Shown here piece after piece: positions 45,670-54,838 of a stretch of DNA of 64,000 nucleotides. The notes below the pieces were generated by a model. It searched no databases, had not been told where the DNA came from, and saw only the letters and a program-made list of their open reading frames with translations. Made by a program: the position numbers and the translations under genes. Origin of the DNA: Thiocystis violacea (lineage in GTDB: Bacteria > Pseudomonadota > Gammaproteobacteria > Chromatiales > Chromatiaceae). The stretch spans positions 62,001 to 126,000 of the forward strand of contig NZ_NRRF01000004.1 of the NCBI RefSeq assembly GCF_016583565.1, read 5' to 3'. Positions within the stretch are counted from its first letter, which is position 1; every line of letters starts with the position of its first letter.

Positions 45670-46539
45670 GTGGAAACGCCTGAAACGCCACCCGCGCGAC
45701 TTCGCAGGCTGCTGAGCAGCACGGAGCTGCGCATCATGCCCTGCTGCTTCGATGCCCTCTCCGCGCGCCTCATCGAGCGCGCGGGGTTCCCCCTCACCTT
45801 CATGAGCGGCTTCGCCGTCTCCGCCGCAAGGCTCGCCCTGCCGGACACCGGCCTGATCTCGGTGACCGAGATGCTCGACCAAGGCCGCAACATCTGCCAG
45901 GCGGTCGATATCCCGGTGATCGGCGATGGGGACACCGGACATGGCAACCCCGCCAACGTCCGGCGCACCGTCGAGCAGTATGCCGCCGCGGGCTTCGCGG
46001 GCATCATGATCGAGGACCAGCTCGCCCCCAAGCGCTGCGGCCACACGGGCGTCAAGGAGGTGGTCGATCGACAGGAGGCACGGCGGCGGATCCAAGCCGC
46101 GGTGACTGCGCGAGATCGCGGGGCGGATCTGGTGATCGTCGCCCGCACAGATGCGCGCAGCGCCGTCGGGCTCGATGAGGCCATCTGGCGCATGCAGGCC
46201 TTCGCCGACCTCGGCGCCGATATTCTCTTCCTCGAAGCCCCGCGCGACCTAGCCGAGATGGAGCGGTTTTGCCGAACCGTGGACGGCATCCGCATGGCGA
46301 ACATGCTGGAGGAGGGCATCACGCCCGTCTTGCCGCCGGCCCAGCTCGCCGAGATCGGCTATCGCGTCGCCGCCTATCCCCTCACCTTGCTCAGCTCCGC
46401 GGTGCATGCGATGCAAGCGGCCCTCGACGACCTCGCCGCCGGGCGCACCTGCAATCAGCGAGTCACCTTCGGCGAACTGCGTCAGATCGTCGGATTCGAC
46501 GCCTACGATGACTTTCTGATGACCTCCGAGCCGGAGTGA
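45670..46539 (+). CDS. Isocitrate lyase/PEP mutase superfamily enzyme
   Basis: This encodes 289 residues from GTG 45670 with GGAG nine bases upstream. The TIM-barrel signatures are there: PCCFDALSARLIERAGFPLTFMSGFAVSAA, PVIGDGDTGHGNPANVRRTV with the Mg-binding Asp pair, IEDQLAPKRCGH (K-x-CGH catalytic loop), and RTDARSAVGLDEAIWR. This branch includes oxaloacetate decarboxylases, methylisocitrate lyases and carboxyphosphonoenolpyruvate mutases; the CGH loop argues for a C-C lyase, but the substrate is open. There is no prpC or prpD next to it. Confidence 0.85.
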   Translation: METPETPPARLRRLLSSTELRIMPCCFDALSARLIERAGFPLTFMSGFAVSAARLALPDTGLISVTEMLDQGRNICQAVDIPVIGDGDTGHGNPANVRRTVEQYAAAGFAGIMIEDQLAPKRCGHTGVKEVVDRQEARRRIQAAVTARDRGADLVIVARTDARSAVGLDEAIWRMQAFADLGADILFLEAPRDLAEMERFCRTVDGIRMANMLEEGITPVLPPAQLAEIGYRVAAYPLTLLSSAVHAMQAALDDLAAGRTCNQRVTFGELRQIVGFDAYDDFLMTSEPE

Positions 46540-46594
46540 CGCCCCACGCAGGATTGCGTCCCGCACGGAAGCCGTGGTGACTTCCTGAGCGCCG

Positions 46595-47875
46595 TTACTG
46601 CTGAACCGCGGCTTCGATCAAGCGGTAGTAGCGCGCGACAGGGAGAGGCAAGCGAAACTCGGTCGCATCCGCGGACGCCTTGACCAAGGTGCCCACCACG
46701 CGAAACGGGCCGATCGGACTCTCGGCCTGCTCCAGCTGGTAGCCCCCTAGCCTCAAGGCATGCGTCGAGAGCATCCAGCCCTTTTCATCCTTGATCATGG
46801 CATAGCCACCGTAAGGCCGTGCCAGCGGCTCGCCGATGAAGATGCCCTGGCCAGGCATGAGAACACTCTTCCAATAGGCCTCGATCAAGGTCGATCCCGT
46901 GACATAGGCCCCGATGAGCGTGACTGGATCGGGAAACTTCGAGATGAAGTTGCAGGGCTCGACGACCGTCCCGTAGCTCCCGGTTGCGCCCGCCTCAAGC
47001 CAGCGCAAACTGCTCATCTGGCGACTGTCGGTCAGCTGCCCCCCAGTCGAGGTCAGGTGGTCCGCAACGGCCCCGGGCACGAACGCATTGGTTCGAATAC
47101 CCGGCACATCGACAGCGCCCGTGAAGTAGAAGAGGACATCCGGGCGCCCCGTCAAAGACTCCGCCTTGATGGTTTCCACCTTGATCACGGATCCAAACGC
47201 CTTCGTCACCATCGGGTAGCCGCCAGCACGGACATTGCGTGCCGTATCCGGTGTCTCGACCAGGTAGGCCGTCCCCGTCGGGCGACGCTCGTCCGATTGC
47301 ACGCCCCGATCGATCAAGCGACGCACCTCATCGAAGTCGCGCCCGGCGAGCGCCATGGTCGGCCTGAGACCGTAGTCGGTATCAGGCCGATCGGAGTCCG
47401 AGGCGAAGTAGGGGCTCGGGCGTGTCAAACGGCACCCCTTGGCGCAATAGGATTCGTCATAGCCCACGGCGAAGGCCATGGTGATGGACAGGCACCCAAC
47501 CCGATAAGGCGCGGGCCAGGTCAGCACATAGGCCTGGACATCGGCCGGAGTCTGTCGACGAACCCTCTCGTAAAGCGTCTGAAACTCGACCGGATCCATC
47601 TTGGACTTGCCGGGCGCGAATGCGACATGAATGAGATGGCTGGCGGGAATGGCGCGTTTCGCACCATAGTAGCTCGCGACCCGCAGGCTTTGCGGATCGG
47701 AGTCATTGACAATGACGGCGATGTCCTCAGGCCCGAAGGCTTGCTTCGGCAAGGACACCACAGGTGGCGATGGCTCGAGATCGCCCGCTTGACAGAGCCC
47801 AGGGCAGGGCACGCAGGCAAGGAAGGCGGCGAGCAGCGCCGCCGCGCGCCCGCATCCGCCGCGGCGCCCGATCAT
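46595..47875 (-). CDS. TIGR03790-family exported protein
   Basis: This encodes 426 residues from ATG 47875, giving a signal peptide (AAALLAAFLACVPCPGLCQA). The frame shows DIAVIVNDSDPQSLRVASYY, VQAYVLTWPAPYRVGC, RPDVLFYFTGAVDVPGIRTN, and LRWLEAGATGSYGTVVEPCNFISKFP, the characteristic sequence of TIGR03790 proteins. Their function is unknown, and they tend to occur in genomes with PEP-CTERM sorting. It lies 117 bases after the PrsT-like gene on the same strand, probably cotranscribed. An upstream extension to 47992 is non-coding. Confidence 0.8.
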   Translation of the reverse strand: MIGRRGGCGRAAALLAAFLACVPCPGLCQAGDLEPSPPVVSLPKQAFGPEDIAVIVNDSDPQSLRVASYYGAKRAIPASHLIHVAFAPGKSKMDPVEFQTLYERVRRQTPADVQAYVLTWPAPYRVGCLSITMAFAVGYDESYCAKGCRLTRPSPYFASDSDRPDTDYGLRPTMALAGRDFDEVRRLIDRGVQSDERRPTGTAYLVETPDTARNVRAGGYPMVTKAFGSVIKVETIKAESLTGRPDVLFYFTGAVDVPGIRTNAFVPGAVADHLTSTGGQLTDSRQMSSLRWLEAGATGSYGTVVEPCNFISKFPDPVTLIGAYVTGSTLIEAYWKSVLMPGQGIFIGEPLARPYGGYAMIKDEKGWMLSTHALRLGGYQLEQAESPIGPFRVVGTLVKASADATEFRLPLPVARYYRLIEAAVQQ

Positions 47876-47992
47876 GTCAAAGGCGAGCGCTCCAGACGGC
47901 ATCGAGCCGCAGCGGCGCCGGTCAGATCTGCGTAACACCGAGACATGCACGGAACGGCCAGACGACTGTGCATGCGCGCCGCACTCCCGCAA

Positions 47993-50383
47993 CTACAGGG
48001 TCTCCAAGACGCGGCGGGCTTCTTCGACTCCAGGGAAGGGGGTCTTCGCAGCGAGCGCCGCGGACAGCTGAGCCTTCGCCTCCTCGACCCGGCCGAGACG
48101 CGCATAGACCACGCCCAAGTGGTACTGCATTTCGGGCGGCGTCGGAGTCACAAGCCCGGCCGCCTTCTCCAAGGTCGCCGCAGCCCCCTTGAGATCGCCA
48201 TTCCTGAATTGCACCCAACCCAGGGTATCGAGCAGGACCCACTGGTCCGATTCCGCGAAACTTCGGGTCAGCTCCAACGCCCGCGCCAGGCCGACCGGGT
48301 CGTCCTGGCGACGATTCACCAAGAGCATCGCCAGGTTGTTAGCGACGGCTTGCGCCTCGGGGTTGCGGGCGAGAACCTCTTCATAATTCCCGATGGCGGC
48401 GTCGTCATCGCCCGCCTCCTGAAGGGCAACGCCGAGCCGGAACTGCAGGAAGGCGTTTCCGTCGGTGGCGGCGATCCCGGAGCGCAGCGTGGAAAGCGCC
48501 TTCTCCTGGTCGCCAGACTGGGCATAGAGCTCAGCGAGGCGAACGTAGGCGCCTGGTGATTTCGGATAGAGACTGACCACCTGCTGAAACTGGGCGAGCG
48601 CCTCCGCGTCTCGACCGGAAGCGACGTAGATCTCTCCGAGCAGATTCAGCGCGTCCCCATTGGCCGGCTGCTGTTGGAGGTACTGCTTGACGCCTTGCTC
48701 GGCTTTATCGGCCTGCTTCAAGGCCAGGTAGCTTCTCGCCATCGCCAACAGGGGCTCGATCGCATCCGCGCGCTTCTCGAGCGCCAGCTGGAACTGCTTG
48801 ACGCTCTCCTCGTACTTGCCATTACGCTGGAGCAACAACCCCTTCAGATAGTAGCCCAGGGGGTGATCCGGGCGACCTTCGAGAATCCGCTGAGCCGTCT
48901 TCTCCATCGCCGACCAGTCTTGCTGGCTGAGCTGGATCTTCGCCAGCGCACTCTGCACATTCGCATCGTCCGGTGCACGCTCGAGGAAGCTTTCCAAGAC
49001 CCGAGCCGCCCCTTGCATGTCGCCGCTGTCCGCCTTGAGTTGCGCAAGATCCAGGTAAGCCGACGACTGCGCGGGCGCGGCCTCGATCGCCTTATCGAGC
49101 GCATCCTGAGCGAGTGGCGTCTCGCCGCGCATCTGATGGGCGCGCGCCAGAAGCCGCAGGGCCCGTGTCGAATTGGGCTCGTTCTGGAGCGCGTCGCGCA
49201 GATCCGGAATCGCCTTGTCGGCGTCGTCGCGCGTCAGCGCGATTGCGGCGCGCAACATCAAGGCATCGGAATTACGGGAATCCGCGTCCAGCACTTCCCC
49301 GATCAATGCCAAGGCATCATCGTTGCGCTGTTGAGCGAAGAGGAGCGTGGCCAGAAGGTTTCGCGCCTTCAGACCTTCGGTGCCAATACCATCGCGCTCG
49401 ATGATGCCCCGATAGGTGGCGGTCGCCTCATCGAGTCGATTCGCCTTGCCGAGCATCTCGGCCAGGGCGAACTGCAGGGGATAGTCGAGCGGATTTGCGT
49501 CGATGAGCGCCTCGAGACGCTTCACCCCCGCATCCAGACCTTGCTCCTGAACCGTCCACTCGACCAAGAGCAGCTTGGCCTGCGGTTGGTCGGGGTTACG
49601 GTCGACCGCCTGGCGCAGCGCCTCTTCCGCCGCCGCCGTGTCGCCCTGCTGCTTCAGAAAGACGACGAGGCGCGCGACGTGCAACAGCTGCGCCGGTTCG
49701 ATTTCCGTGAGCTTCACCAGCTGCTCACGCGTCTTGTCCGAATTCCCGCGTTCTTGGTAGATACCCGCCAGCGTCAGCCGCAGCTGAGCATCCTCCGGAT
49801 GCGCCTGAACGGCCTGCTCCAGCAAGGCGACAGCCTCCTCGGGCGCACCCTGAGAGCGTCGGATCTCGGCCAGGAGCAGAAGCCCGTGACGGTGGGTCGG
49901 ATCGACATCCAGCGCCGCCTTGGCATCGCTCGCAGCCTCGTCGAGCTTCCCTTGCTTGGCGCGCACGGCGCCGCGCAGCGCTAGGGCATTCGGGTTACGC
50001 GGATCCGATGCCAAGATCGCCTCCGCATCCTTCAGGGCGTCCTCGGGCTGACCCGCGTCGAACAGGAGCTGGCCGCGCTTGAGCCGGGCCTCCACGTACT
50101 GCGGATCCAGCTCGACCGCCCGGTTGTAGGCACCAAAGGCCGCCGACCAATTCTGTTTGGCGGCTTCGATCTCAGCGACCTGATACCAGGCCGGCGCGAA
50201 CTGCGGATCGATCTGCAACACGTTCTTGAACTCGAGGCGCGCCCTGACCGGGTCACCTTGCCCCAACAGTGCCATGCCGCGATCGAAGTAGGCCTGCTTG
50301 CGGTCTTCCGCCCCACAAGCGACCAGCGTTATCATGACGGCCAGCAGCATCAAGGTCGCTACGAGCGATTTCAACCGAGTCAC
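47993..50383 (-). CDS. PrsT-like TPR-repeat lipoprotein (PEP-CTERM system)
   Basis: This encodes 796 residues from GTG 50383, with AGGAGG four bases upstream. A lipoprotein signal ends LVACG (Cys23). The rest is some 20 tetratricopeptide repeats, starting DRGMALLGQGDPVRARLEFKNVL and ending RVEEAKAQLSAAL. Size, lipobox and TPR arrangement match PrsT, a TPR lipoprotein found with exosortase/PEP-CTERM exopolysaccharide gene sets. It is probably a periplasmic scaffold. No exosortase is in the window. Confidence 0.82.
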   Translation of the reverse strand: MTRLKSLVATLMLLAVMITLVACGAEDRKQAYFDRGMALLGQGDPVRARLEFKNVLQIDPQFAPAWYQVAEIEAAKQNWSAAFGAYNRAVELDPQYVEARLKRGQLLFDAGQPEDALKDAEAILASDPRNPNALALRGAVRAKQGKLDEAASDAKAALDVDPTHRHGLLLLAEIRRSQGAPEEAVALLEQAVQAHPEDAQLRLTLAGIYQERGNSDKTREQLVKLTEIEPAQLLHVARLVVFLKQQGDTAAAEEALRQAVDRNPDQPQAKLLLVEWTVQEQGLDAGVKRLEALIDANPLDYPLQFALAEMLGKANRLDEATATYRGIIERDGIGTEGLKARNLLATLLFAQQRNDDALALIGEVLDADSRNSDALMLRAAIALTRDDADKAIPDLRDALQNEPNSTRALRLLARAHQMRGETPLAQDALDKAIEAAPAQSSAYLDLAQLKADSGDMQGAARVLESFLERAPDDANVQSALAKIQLSQQDWSAMEKTAQRILEGRPDHPLGYYLKGLLLQRNGKYEESVKQFQLALEKRADAIEPLLAMARSYLALKQADKAEQGVKQYLQQQPANGDALNLLGEIYVASGRDAEALAQFQQVVSLYPKSPGAYVRLAELYAQSGDQEKALSTLRSGIAATDGNAFLQFRLGVALQEAGDDDAAIGNYEEVLARNPEAQAVANNLAMLLVNRRQDDPVGLARALELTRSFAESDQWVLLDTLGWVQFRNGDLKGAAATLEKAAGLVTPTPPEMQYHLGVVYARLGRVEEAKAQLSAALAAKTPFPGVEEARRVLETL

Positions 50384-51037
50384 AGTGCCTCCTGGGCTTG
50401 ATCATGGAAAGTTGGCAGCCGTCGGCAGAATTCAGGTGCAACCTCTTAGGTCCAACCTCTAGCGCATGGGGACCGCGTCTCCGCTGCCTGACGCCGACCG
50501 ACCCGCAGCCACCGAGAGAACCGGCCATCCGCTCGCCGAACCGGCCACGCCGCATCTTACACGTAACCGTTGGAACGGGAATCGACCACACGCCGGAGAT
50601 CGCTAGGTCGAGACAGCGCCACGCGACGTACCTCCCGAGTAGGCGGCAGCAGGCGAATACGCAGCGACCAAACCCGCAAGGCAGCGGCTCACGAACGGGA
50701 ACCGAGGGCAGTAAACCTGATGGACCGCACTCATTTGTTACATGCGAACACAATTCAAGGAGTCGATCGCGCGCATGAAAAACGACAAAAAACGTAAAAA
50801 CAAACGCTTAATGACAAAAAGAGCGGTCGGGGCCGCCGCACGGGCGTCTCACTAGCGTTACACGCGAAATACGCAACAATTTAGGCCGCATTTCAGAAAT
50901 ACCGCGCTAGAATGACCGACTGGAGAACTTGGTATCTTTCGTGCTTGCAGTAGCTTTCAGGCGGCAGACGACACCGCTAAAGTGTTCTCGCAATTCGTGT
51001 GTTATGAGTCTTCAATTTAAAATCAGGAGTGCTTGAA
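50384..51037. other. Divergent control region PrsT / PEP-CTERM protein
   Basis: This 654-base region has no recognised gene. A plus-strand A-rich patch at 50760-50830 breaks the GC background and includes a 26-codon Lys/Arg-rich frame at 50775-50855 with a poorly spaced AGGAG; it was not accepted. A sigma-54-like promoter is at 50929-50945. Confidence 0.45.
50929..50945 (+). promoter_or_regulatory. Sigma-54-like promoter upstream of the PEP-CTERM gene
   Basis: TTGG at 50929-50932 and TGCT at 50942-50945 place the invariant GG and GC ten bases apart, as at -24/-12 promoters (YTGGCAC-N5-TTGCW, partly matched). It is about 95 bases before the ATG. PEP-CTERM genes commonly have a conserved motif at about this distance and RpoN/PrsR-dependent control, which fits. 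Confidence 0.45.
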
Positions 51038-51604
51038 ATGAGCAAACTACTACCAAGAATTCTCGGCGCCGCCGTGCTGTTTACGGCGACGATCGGGGCC
51101 AACGCGGCTATGATCGACGGCTTCCTCGGCGTGGCAGGCGGGGGATCGCTTGCCACGACCGGCGGCGTCACGACGATCACATTCGGGAGCGGAACGCTCG
51201 TCAACTCTGGCGGAGATTTGTCGAGTGTCAACAACACCAACATCAACTTCATCCCGTCGCTAACCATTGATCCCTTCACCGGGCCTGTCAATGTGTGGTC
51301 GTCGACCACGAACCCCAGTTTCGCGTTCGAACTGCAGGATGTGATCAGCTCGTCGATCAACCCAGCAGGCCTCTCGACGTTCATCGGCACCGGGTTATTG
51401 ACGGCAGTAAGTTTCGACCCGACCCCGAGCCTCTTCAAGCTCACATTCAACACATTCAACGGCGAGATCGGTTTCTTCACGACATCTAACACCGCCGTCC
51501 CGATCCCCGCCGCCGGCTGGCTCTTCGGCTCGGCACTCATCGGCATCGCATCCGTGGCGCGCAGAGGGCGTAAGTCACGCCTCTCCGAAACCCAGGCGAG
51601 CTAA
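51038..51604 (+). CDS. PEP-CTERM-like exported protein
   Basis: This encodes 188 residues from ATG 51038 (CAGGAG eight bases upstream). It has a signal peptide (ILGAAVLFTATIGANA), a Ser/Thr/Asn-rich low-charge middle, and the C-terminal sorting tail VPIPAAGWLFGSALIGIASV followed by ARRGRK. The VPxPAAxWLxGS helix with basic end is a recognised PEP-CTERM variant, cleaved by exosortase at the outer side of the inner membrane. The protein is probably released or attached to extracellular polymer. Its mature function is unknown. Confidence 0.85.
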   Translation: MSKLLPRILGAAVLFTATIGANAAMIDGFLGVAGGGSLATTGGVTTITFGSGTLVNSGGDLSSVNNTNINFIPSLTIDPFTGPVNVWSSTTNPSFAFELQDVISSSINPAGLSTFIGTGLLTAVSFDPTPSLFKLTFNTFNGEIGFFTTSNTAVPIPAAGWLFGSALIGIASVARRGRKSRLSETQAS

Positions 51605-51614
51605 GAGACCACCT

Positions 51615-51648
51615 GAGCCGGCGTCGCGTTTCTAACGGCTGCCGGCTC
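51615..51648. terminator. Hairpin after the PEP-CTERM gene
   Basis: GAGCCGGC (51615-51622) and GCCGGCTC (51641-51648) form a perfect eight-pair stem 10 bases past the stop. A T-run is lacking, so efficiency is uncertain. Confidence 0.5.
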
Positions 51649-51742
51649 AACGGAACAGAAGCCCAACCCATACTGCCTCAACGCTAGGCTCGGACAAGCG
51701 GCCTCCAGCCGAGCGCCCTCCCCAACCACCGCACGTTCAACG

Positions 51743-52153
51743 CTAGCCCTCCGCCCTCGCCTTCACGTGCAAGGCGTAGAGCATATCTTCGTCGGCGATG
51801 TGATCGATCAACCAATCCTGCGTGATGTCGAGCGCACGATCCGCAAGGTCCTGGCTCGGACCGAAAATCATCAGATCGTTCTCCAACTCGTCCAGACGCC
51901 TGAAGAAGGCGGCATGCTGAAGCAGGTGCTCCTTGAGCCCGGGATATTGGTGCTTTCGCATGAAGGCCTCTTCCGTCCGAAAGTGCTTCTCGGCGTACTC
52001 CCTCATGAAGACGATAGCGTCCACGACAGCGTTCTTGCCGTCTCGCCCGAGGATCCCCTCGTAGAGTTGATGGGACGCACCGAAGAACCCTTGATGTTGC
52101 TCATCGATTTCATCGATCCGGATCGAATAGACGTCAGACCAGTCTTTTAGCAT
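51743..52153 (-). CDS. Bacteriohemerythrin
   Basis: This encodes 136 residues from ATG 52153 (AAGGTG upstream). The di-iron motif is complete: IDEQHQGFF, HFRTEEAFMRKHQYPGLKEHLLQHAAF and DWLIDHIADED supply the His, Glu and Asp ligands of a four-helix hemerythrin. It is a cytoplasmic single-domain oxygen-binding protein that could buffer or sense O2, useful to an anaerobic phototroph. It stands alone. Confidence 0.93.
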   Translation of the reverse strand: MLKDWSDVYSIRIDEIDEQHQGFFGASHQLYEGILGRDGKNAVVDAIVFMREYAEKHFRTEEAFMRKHQYPGLKEHLLQHAAFFRRLDELENDLMIFGPSQDLADRALDITQDWLIDHIADEDMLYALHVKARAEG

Positions 52154-52527
52154 TTGGCACCTTGTCAGCGAAGAGAACAAGCCGGTCGGGGACGCACCAG
52201 GCATCCGCCATGGGTTGCGCTGGCCAGCTTTGAGTCACCGCACAGCATACCGCATCAACCGGCTTCGCTACGCCATGCGCTTCAGCCAGAAGCGAACCGG
52301 ACGCATGCTCAGCCGAACGGTCACAAGACAGGCAGCAGGCATCCTGCCGACACCCAGGGAGGGATACGGGAGCGCCTGCGCCGATGACCGCGCAGCGGCA
52401 AGGATGAGGCACCCTGACCACCAAGCGAGGCGCAGAACGCGAAACGCACCTTACATCCCCCGCTCCGTTTGCTAGAGTAAAGTGATCAGGATTGCAATAT
52501 CCAGCCACCTTTCGGAGTCACTCAACT
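52154..52527. other. Intergenic region hemerythrin / XRE regulator
   Basis: These 374 bases between divergent genes hold no recognised gene. The sequence TTTGCTAGAGT-AAAGTGATC near 52468-52486 is a possible promoter area for the regulator. No clear operator was found. Confidence 0.45.
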
Positions 52528-52902
52528 GTGGAACCTGAATTCGCCGAACGTTCCCAGCAGATAGGCGCTCGCCTTCGGGCCGAGCGACAAAGACACGGCT
52601 GGTCGTTGAGCGCGCTCTCCGCTCGCACCAACGGCCTACTCTCCAAGTCCAGGATCAGCAACTACGAGCAAGGGATCCGTCGCATGGGGCTGGAGGCCGC
52701 GGAACATCTTGCCGCAGCTTTTGAGACCGTGTCGCCCGCATGGCTGTTGCTGCTGGATGAAGAGCACCCCTTGAGCGACGAAGAAATGCAGCTCGTCAGA
52801 GACTTCCGAGCACTGGACCCACAGAGTCAACGCCAAGTGCTGGAGATGGTCGCAATGATCGACAACAAGACGCAGCGCGAAGTCCGCCAGGCCATCGGAT
52901 AG
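52528..52902 (+). CDS. XRE-family transcriptional regulator
   Basis: This encodes 124 residues from GTG 52528 (GGAG ten bases upstream); a TTG at 52492 is an alternative. The N-terminal helix-turn-helix is clear: QIGARLRAERQRHGWSLSALSARTNGLLSKSRISNYEQGIRRMGLEAAEHLAAAF. It differs from phage cI by having no protease domain; a short C-terminal helix region (LSDEEMQLVRDFRALDPQSQRQVLEM) may dimerise. Targets are unknown. Confidence 0.85.
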   Translation: MEPEFAERSQQIGARLRAERQRHGWSLSALSARTNGLLSKSRISNYEQGIRRMGLEAAEHLAAAFETVSPAWLLLLDEEHPLSDEEMQLVRDFRALDPQSQRQVLEMVAMIDNKTQREVRQAIG

Positions 52903-53197
52903 AGATTCCCCCATGCACCTGCTCGCTGCCGGGGAACTCTCGTTCAGTAGCCGTTGACGAGTGAACACGTCTAGGACACCGTTGAGCTGCAAGCCCTCAG
53001 CGCGCAGACGCCCGCCTAACAGGTGATGGCCGGCGTCTGATCCACCTGAGCCGACCCTGACGAGTGCTCGCCCCCCCTTGCGCGCGTCCTCTCTGGACGC
53101 TTTGCCCCGGCCACGACCCCAGGATGATCGCTGTACAGCGACCTGCGGGCCGCCCGAATTCGCGGCCTGGGGTTTTGCCATGTCCGGACTTCACCGG

Positions 53198-53839
53198 CTA
53201 CCAGCGGAGCAAGCGAGCCCCCAGCAGCCCCCCCAGCCCCGCCGGAATCAGCATTCCGATCAAATACCAGGTACCCAGAAAAGGCGCCCCAAGCTCGGGG
53301 CAATGCAGGCAGTAGACGAGCGCGCCGACGCTTCCCGCGAGGAGACCCGACGCGCTCCCGGCCAGCCCCGGCCGGGTCGGCGCAAGCCCGCGCATCGCCC
53401 AGAAGGCGGCGATGAGAATGGGGGCGGAAAGCATGGCGATCAGCCAGGGGCAAGACGCCCAGGTTGCACCGTAGATGAGGCCCGACCGTTCGAGCGGATC
53501 GGCATCGGCCAAGGCCAGACCACCGAGCCCCCAGATTGCCAGCACGGGGGCCAGCAGCGCGGCAGGCACCCAGGCAAGACGCACGCCGGGCCGGGCAAGT
53601 CGCGCGGTCACGGCCAGACTGGCCCAGGCGAGACTGGCGACGAAGACGAGCTTGACCCAGAACATCGGCAGGCGCGCCGCTTCCGCGAGGTCGGGACGCA
53701 CGCCGAGCAGCTTGACCATGAGCGCCGCCGCGCCGATCACGCCAAACCCCAAGGCCACGGCATAGCGGCGTGCGACGGCATGTCGCTCGACGGGCTCGAC
53801 GCCGGTCGCGAGCAGTGTGATCAGATCCTCGGTCTTCAT
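53198..53839 (-). CDS. NrsF-family anti-sigma factor (DUF1109)
   Basis: This encodes 213 residues with six membrane helices ([36 protein letters not shown], and on). The layout and the [18 protein letters not shown]-terminus fit DUF1109/NrsF. A conserved cysteine pair appears: CPWLIAML and the [10 protein letters not shown] segment. NrsF holds an ECF sigma factor at the membrane until oxidation of its cysteines. The ATG overlaps the sigma-factor stop (ATGA). Confidence 0.88.
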   Translation of the reverse strand: MKTEDLITLLATGVEPVERHAVARRYAVALGFGVIGAAALMVKLLGVRPDLAEAARLPMFWVKLVFVASLAWASLAVTARLARPGVRLAWVPAALLAPVLAIWGLGGLALADADPLERSGLIYGATWASCPWLIAMLSAPILIAAFWAMRGLAPTRPGLAGSASGLLAGSVGALVYCLHCPELGAPFLGTWYLIGMLIPAGLGGLLGARLLRW

Positions 53840-54420
53840 GTCTCACCTCGTATCAGCGCGGCCAGGGCCTTGAGCCCACGGTGCACCCCCACCTTGATGG
53901 CCGACTCGGACATCCCGGTGACCTGTGCGGCCTCGGCAACGGACAAGCCCTCCAGTTTGGTGCGGACGATGGGGAGCCGCTGGCGCTCGGGCAGCTGATC
54001 CAGCAGCTTGTGCAGGTCACGGCTGGCCTCGGCGGCTTCAGCGTCGGCCGTCGAAAAGAGCTCGGCCGCGTGCTCCGAGACCAGGTCGAGCGAATCCGTG
54101 AGCCGCTCCCTGGTGGCGCGCCGGCGCAGCCGATCGATCAGTTTGTACTTGGCGATGGCGTGCACCCAGGCCGTGAGCGGCTGGCCGGCGTCATAGGTGT
54201 GACGCTGATTGTGGATGGCGAGCAGGGCCTCCTGCACCAAATCCTCCACCTCGTCCGGCAGCCCGCTCAGACGCCTCCTGAAGTAGCCGCGCAGATGCGT
54301 GGCGAGCACCTTCAAGAGCCAGTGATAGGCCGCTGCGTCGCCCTCGCGCCCGCGCAGGAAGGATTCCCGCAGCTCGGTCTCGAGGCGGTCTGCCCGGCCT
54401 TCGTCATTCATTCGTTCCAT
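53836..54420 (-). CDS. ECF sigma factor, SigF type
   Basis: This encodes 194 residues. Region 2 ([59 protein letters not shown]) and region 4 ([44 protein letters not shown]) are complete. Pairing with NrsF and with the downstream-divergent yedYZ-mrpX genes matches the SigF/NrsF system that answers hypochlorite stress in Azospira. A GTAACT-N16-CGAA site covers the first codons, so the true start may be downstream of ATG 54420. Confidence 0.9.
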   Translation of the reverse strand: MERMNDEGRADRLETELRESFLRGREGDAAAYHWLLKVLATHLRGYFRRRLSGLPDEVEDLVQEALLAIHNQRHTYDAGQPLTAWVHAIAKYKLIDRLRRRATRERLTDSLDLVSEHAAELFSTADAEAAEASRDLHKLLDQLPERQRLPIVRTKLEGLSVAEAAQVTGMSESAIKVGVHRGLKALAALIRGET

Positions 54421-54436
54421 CGCCGCCTTTAGTTAC
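54411..54436 (-). promoter_or_regulatory. SigF-type promoter site, sigF side
   Basis: On the minus strand GTAACT (54431-54436), 16 bases, CGAA (54411-54414): one base from the GTAACC-N16-CGAA consensus recalled for Caulobacter SigF. It points into the sigF gene and overlaps the predicted start, so either translation starts later or the site is not the functional autoregulatory promoter. Confidence 0.5.
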
Positions 54437-54493
54437 AGCCTTGGTTGAACATCGAGAGTCAGAACCGGCCGAAAAGAAATTCTGCCCGCGGCT

Positions 54494-54519
54494 GTAACCG
54501 ATCACCACCTCGGCGCGAA
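54494..54519 (+). promoter_or_regulatory. SigF-type promoter for the yedZY-mrpX-msrA operon
   Basis: GTAACC (54494-54499), exactly 16 bases, then CGAA (54516-54519), a perfect GTAACC-N16-CGAA match on the plus strand 80 bases before the first gene. It shares the CTGTAAC core with the site facing the other way, as expected of an auto-regulated divergent regulon. Confidence 0.7.
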
Positions 54520-54598
54520 CTGGCTTGCAGAGACGGCGAGAACAGAGCGACGAAACCCTGCTCGCCACAGCCAAGCCAGGAACCCGAGGTGACACCCC

Positions 54599-54838
54599 AT
54601 GCATGACGCCCACCCCCTCATCGCCTTGCACGTCGGCTACTGGGACGACCTGGGCTGGCGCGGACCGCTTGCGCTCCGCGATGGCCGCCTCGACCTAGAG
54701 CGGAGCATCGAACGCTCGCCGGGCTGGGCTCTGGACCGACTGGAGGTGAGCGCCTTCGTGCAAGACCCGCGCACGGGCCGCGTCCTACAGGCGCTCGGCG
54801 CGGACCATTGCCTGGCGACCCAAGAGGCTGACTCATGA
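54599..54838 (+). pseudogene. DUF1223-like protein with internal deletion
   Basis: This 79-residue frame starts at ATG 54599 behind GAGGTG. It joins a segment like the front of DUF1223 proteins (LHVGYWDDLGW) to one like their end (VSAFVQDPRTGRVLQALGA); the thioredoxin-like CxxC part and the middle of about 130 residues are absent. It may be an in-frame deletion remnant that is still translated: its stop overlaps the cytochrome b start (ATGA). Reading from remembered family sequences; a genuine small protein cannot be excluded. Confidence 0.5.

Noticed and set aside
50775-50855. 26-codon Lys/Arg-rich frame in the A-rich patch
   Set aside because: The AGGAG is 12 or more bases away and the sequence is mostly homopolymeric Lys codons; not enough support.
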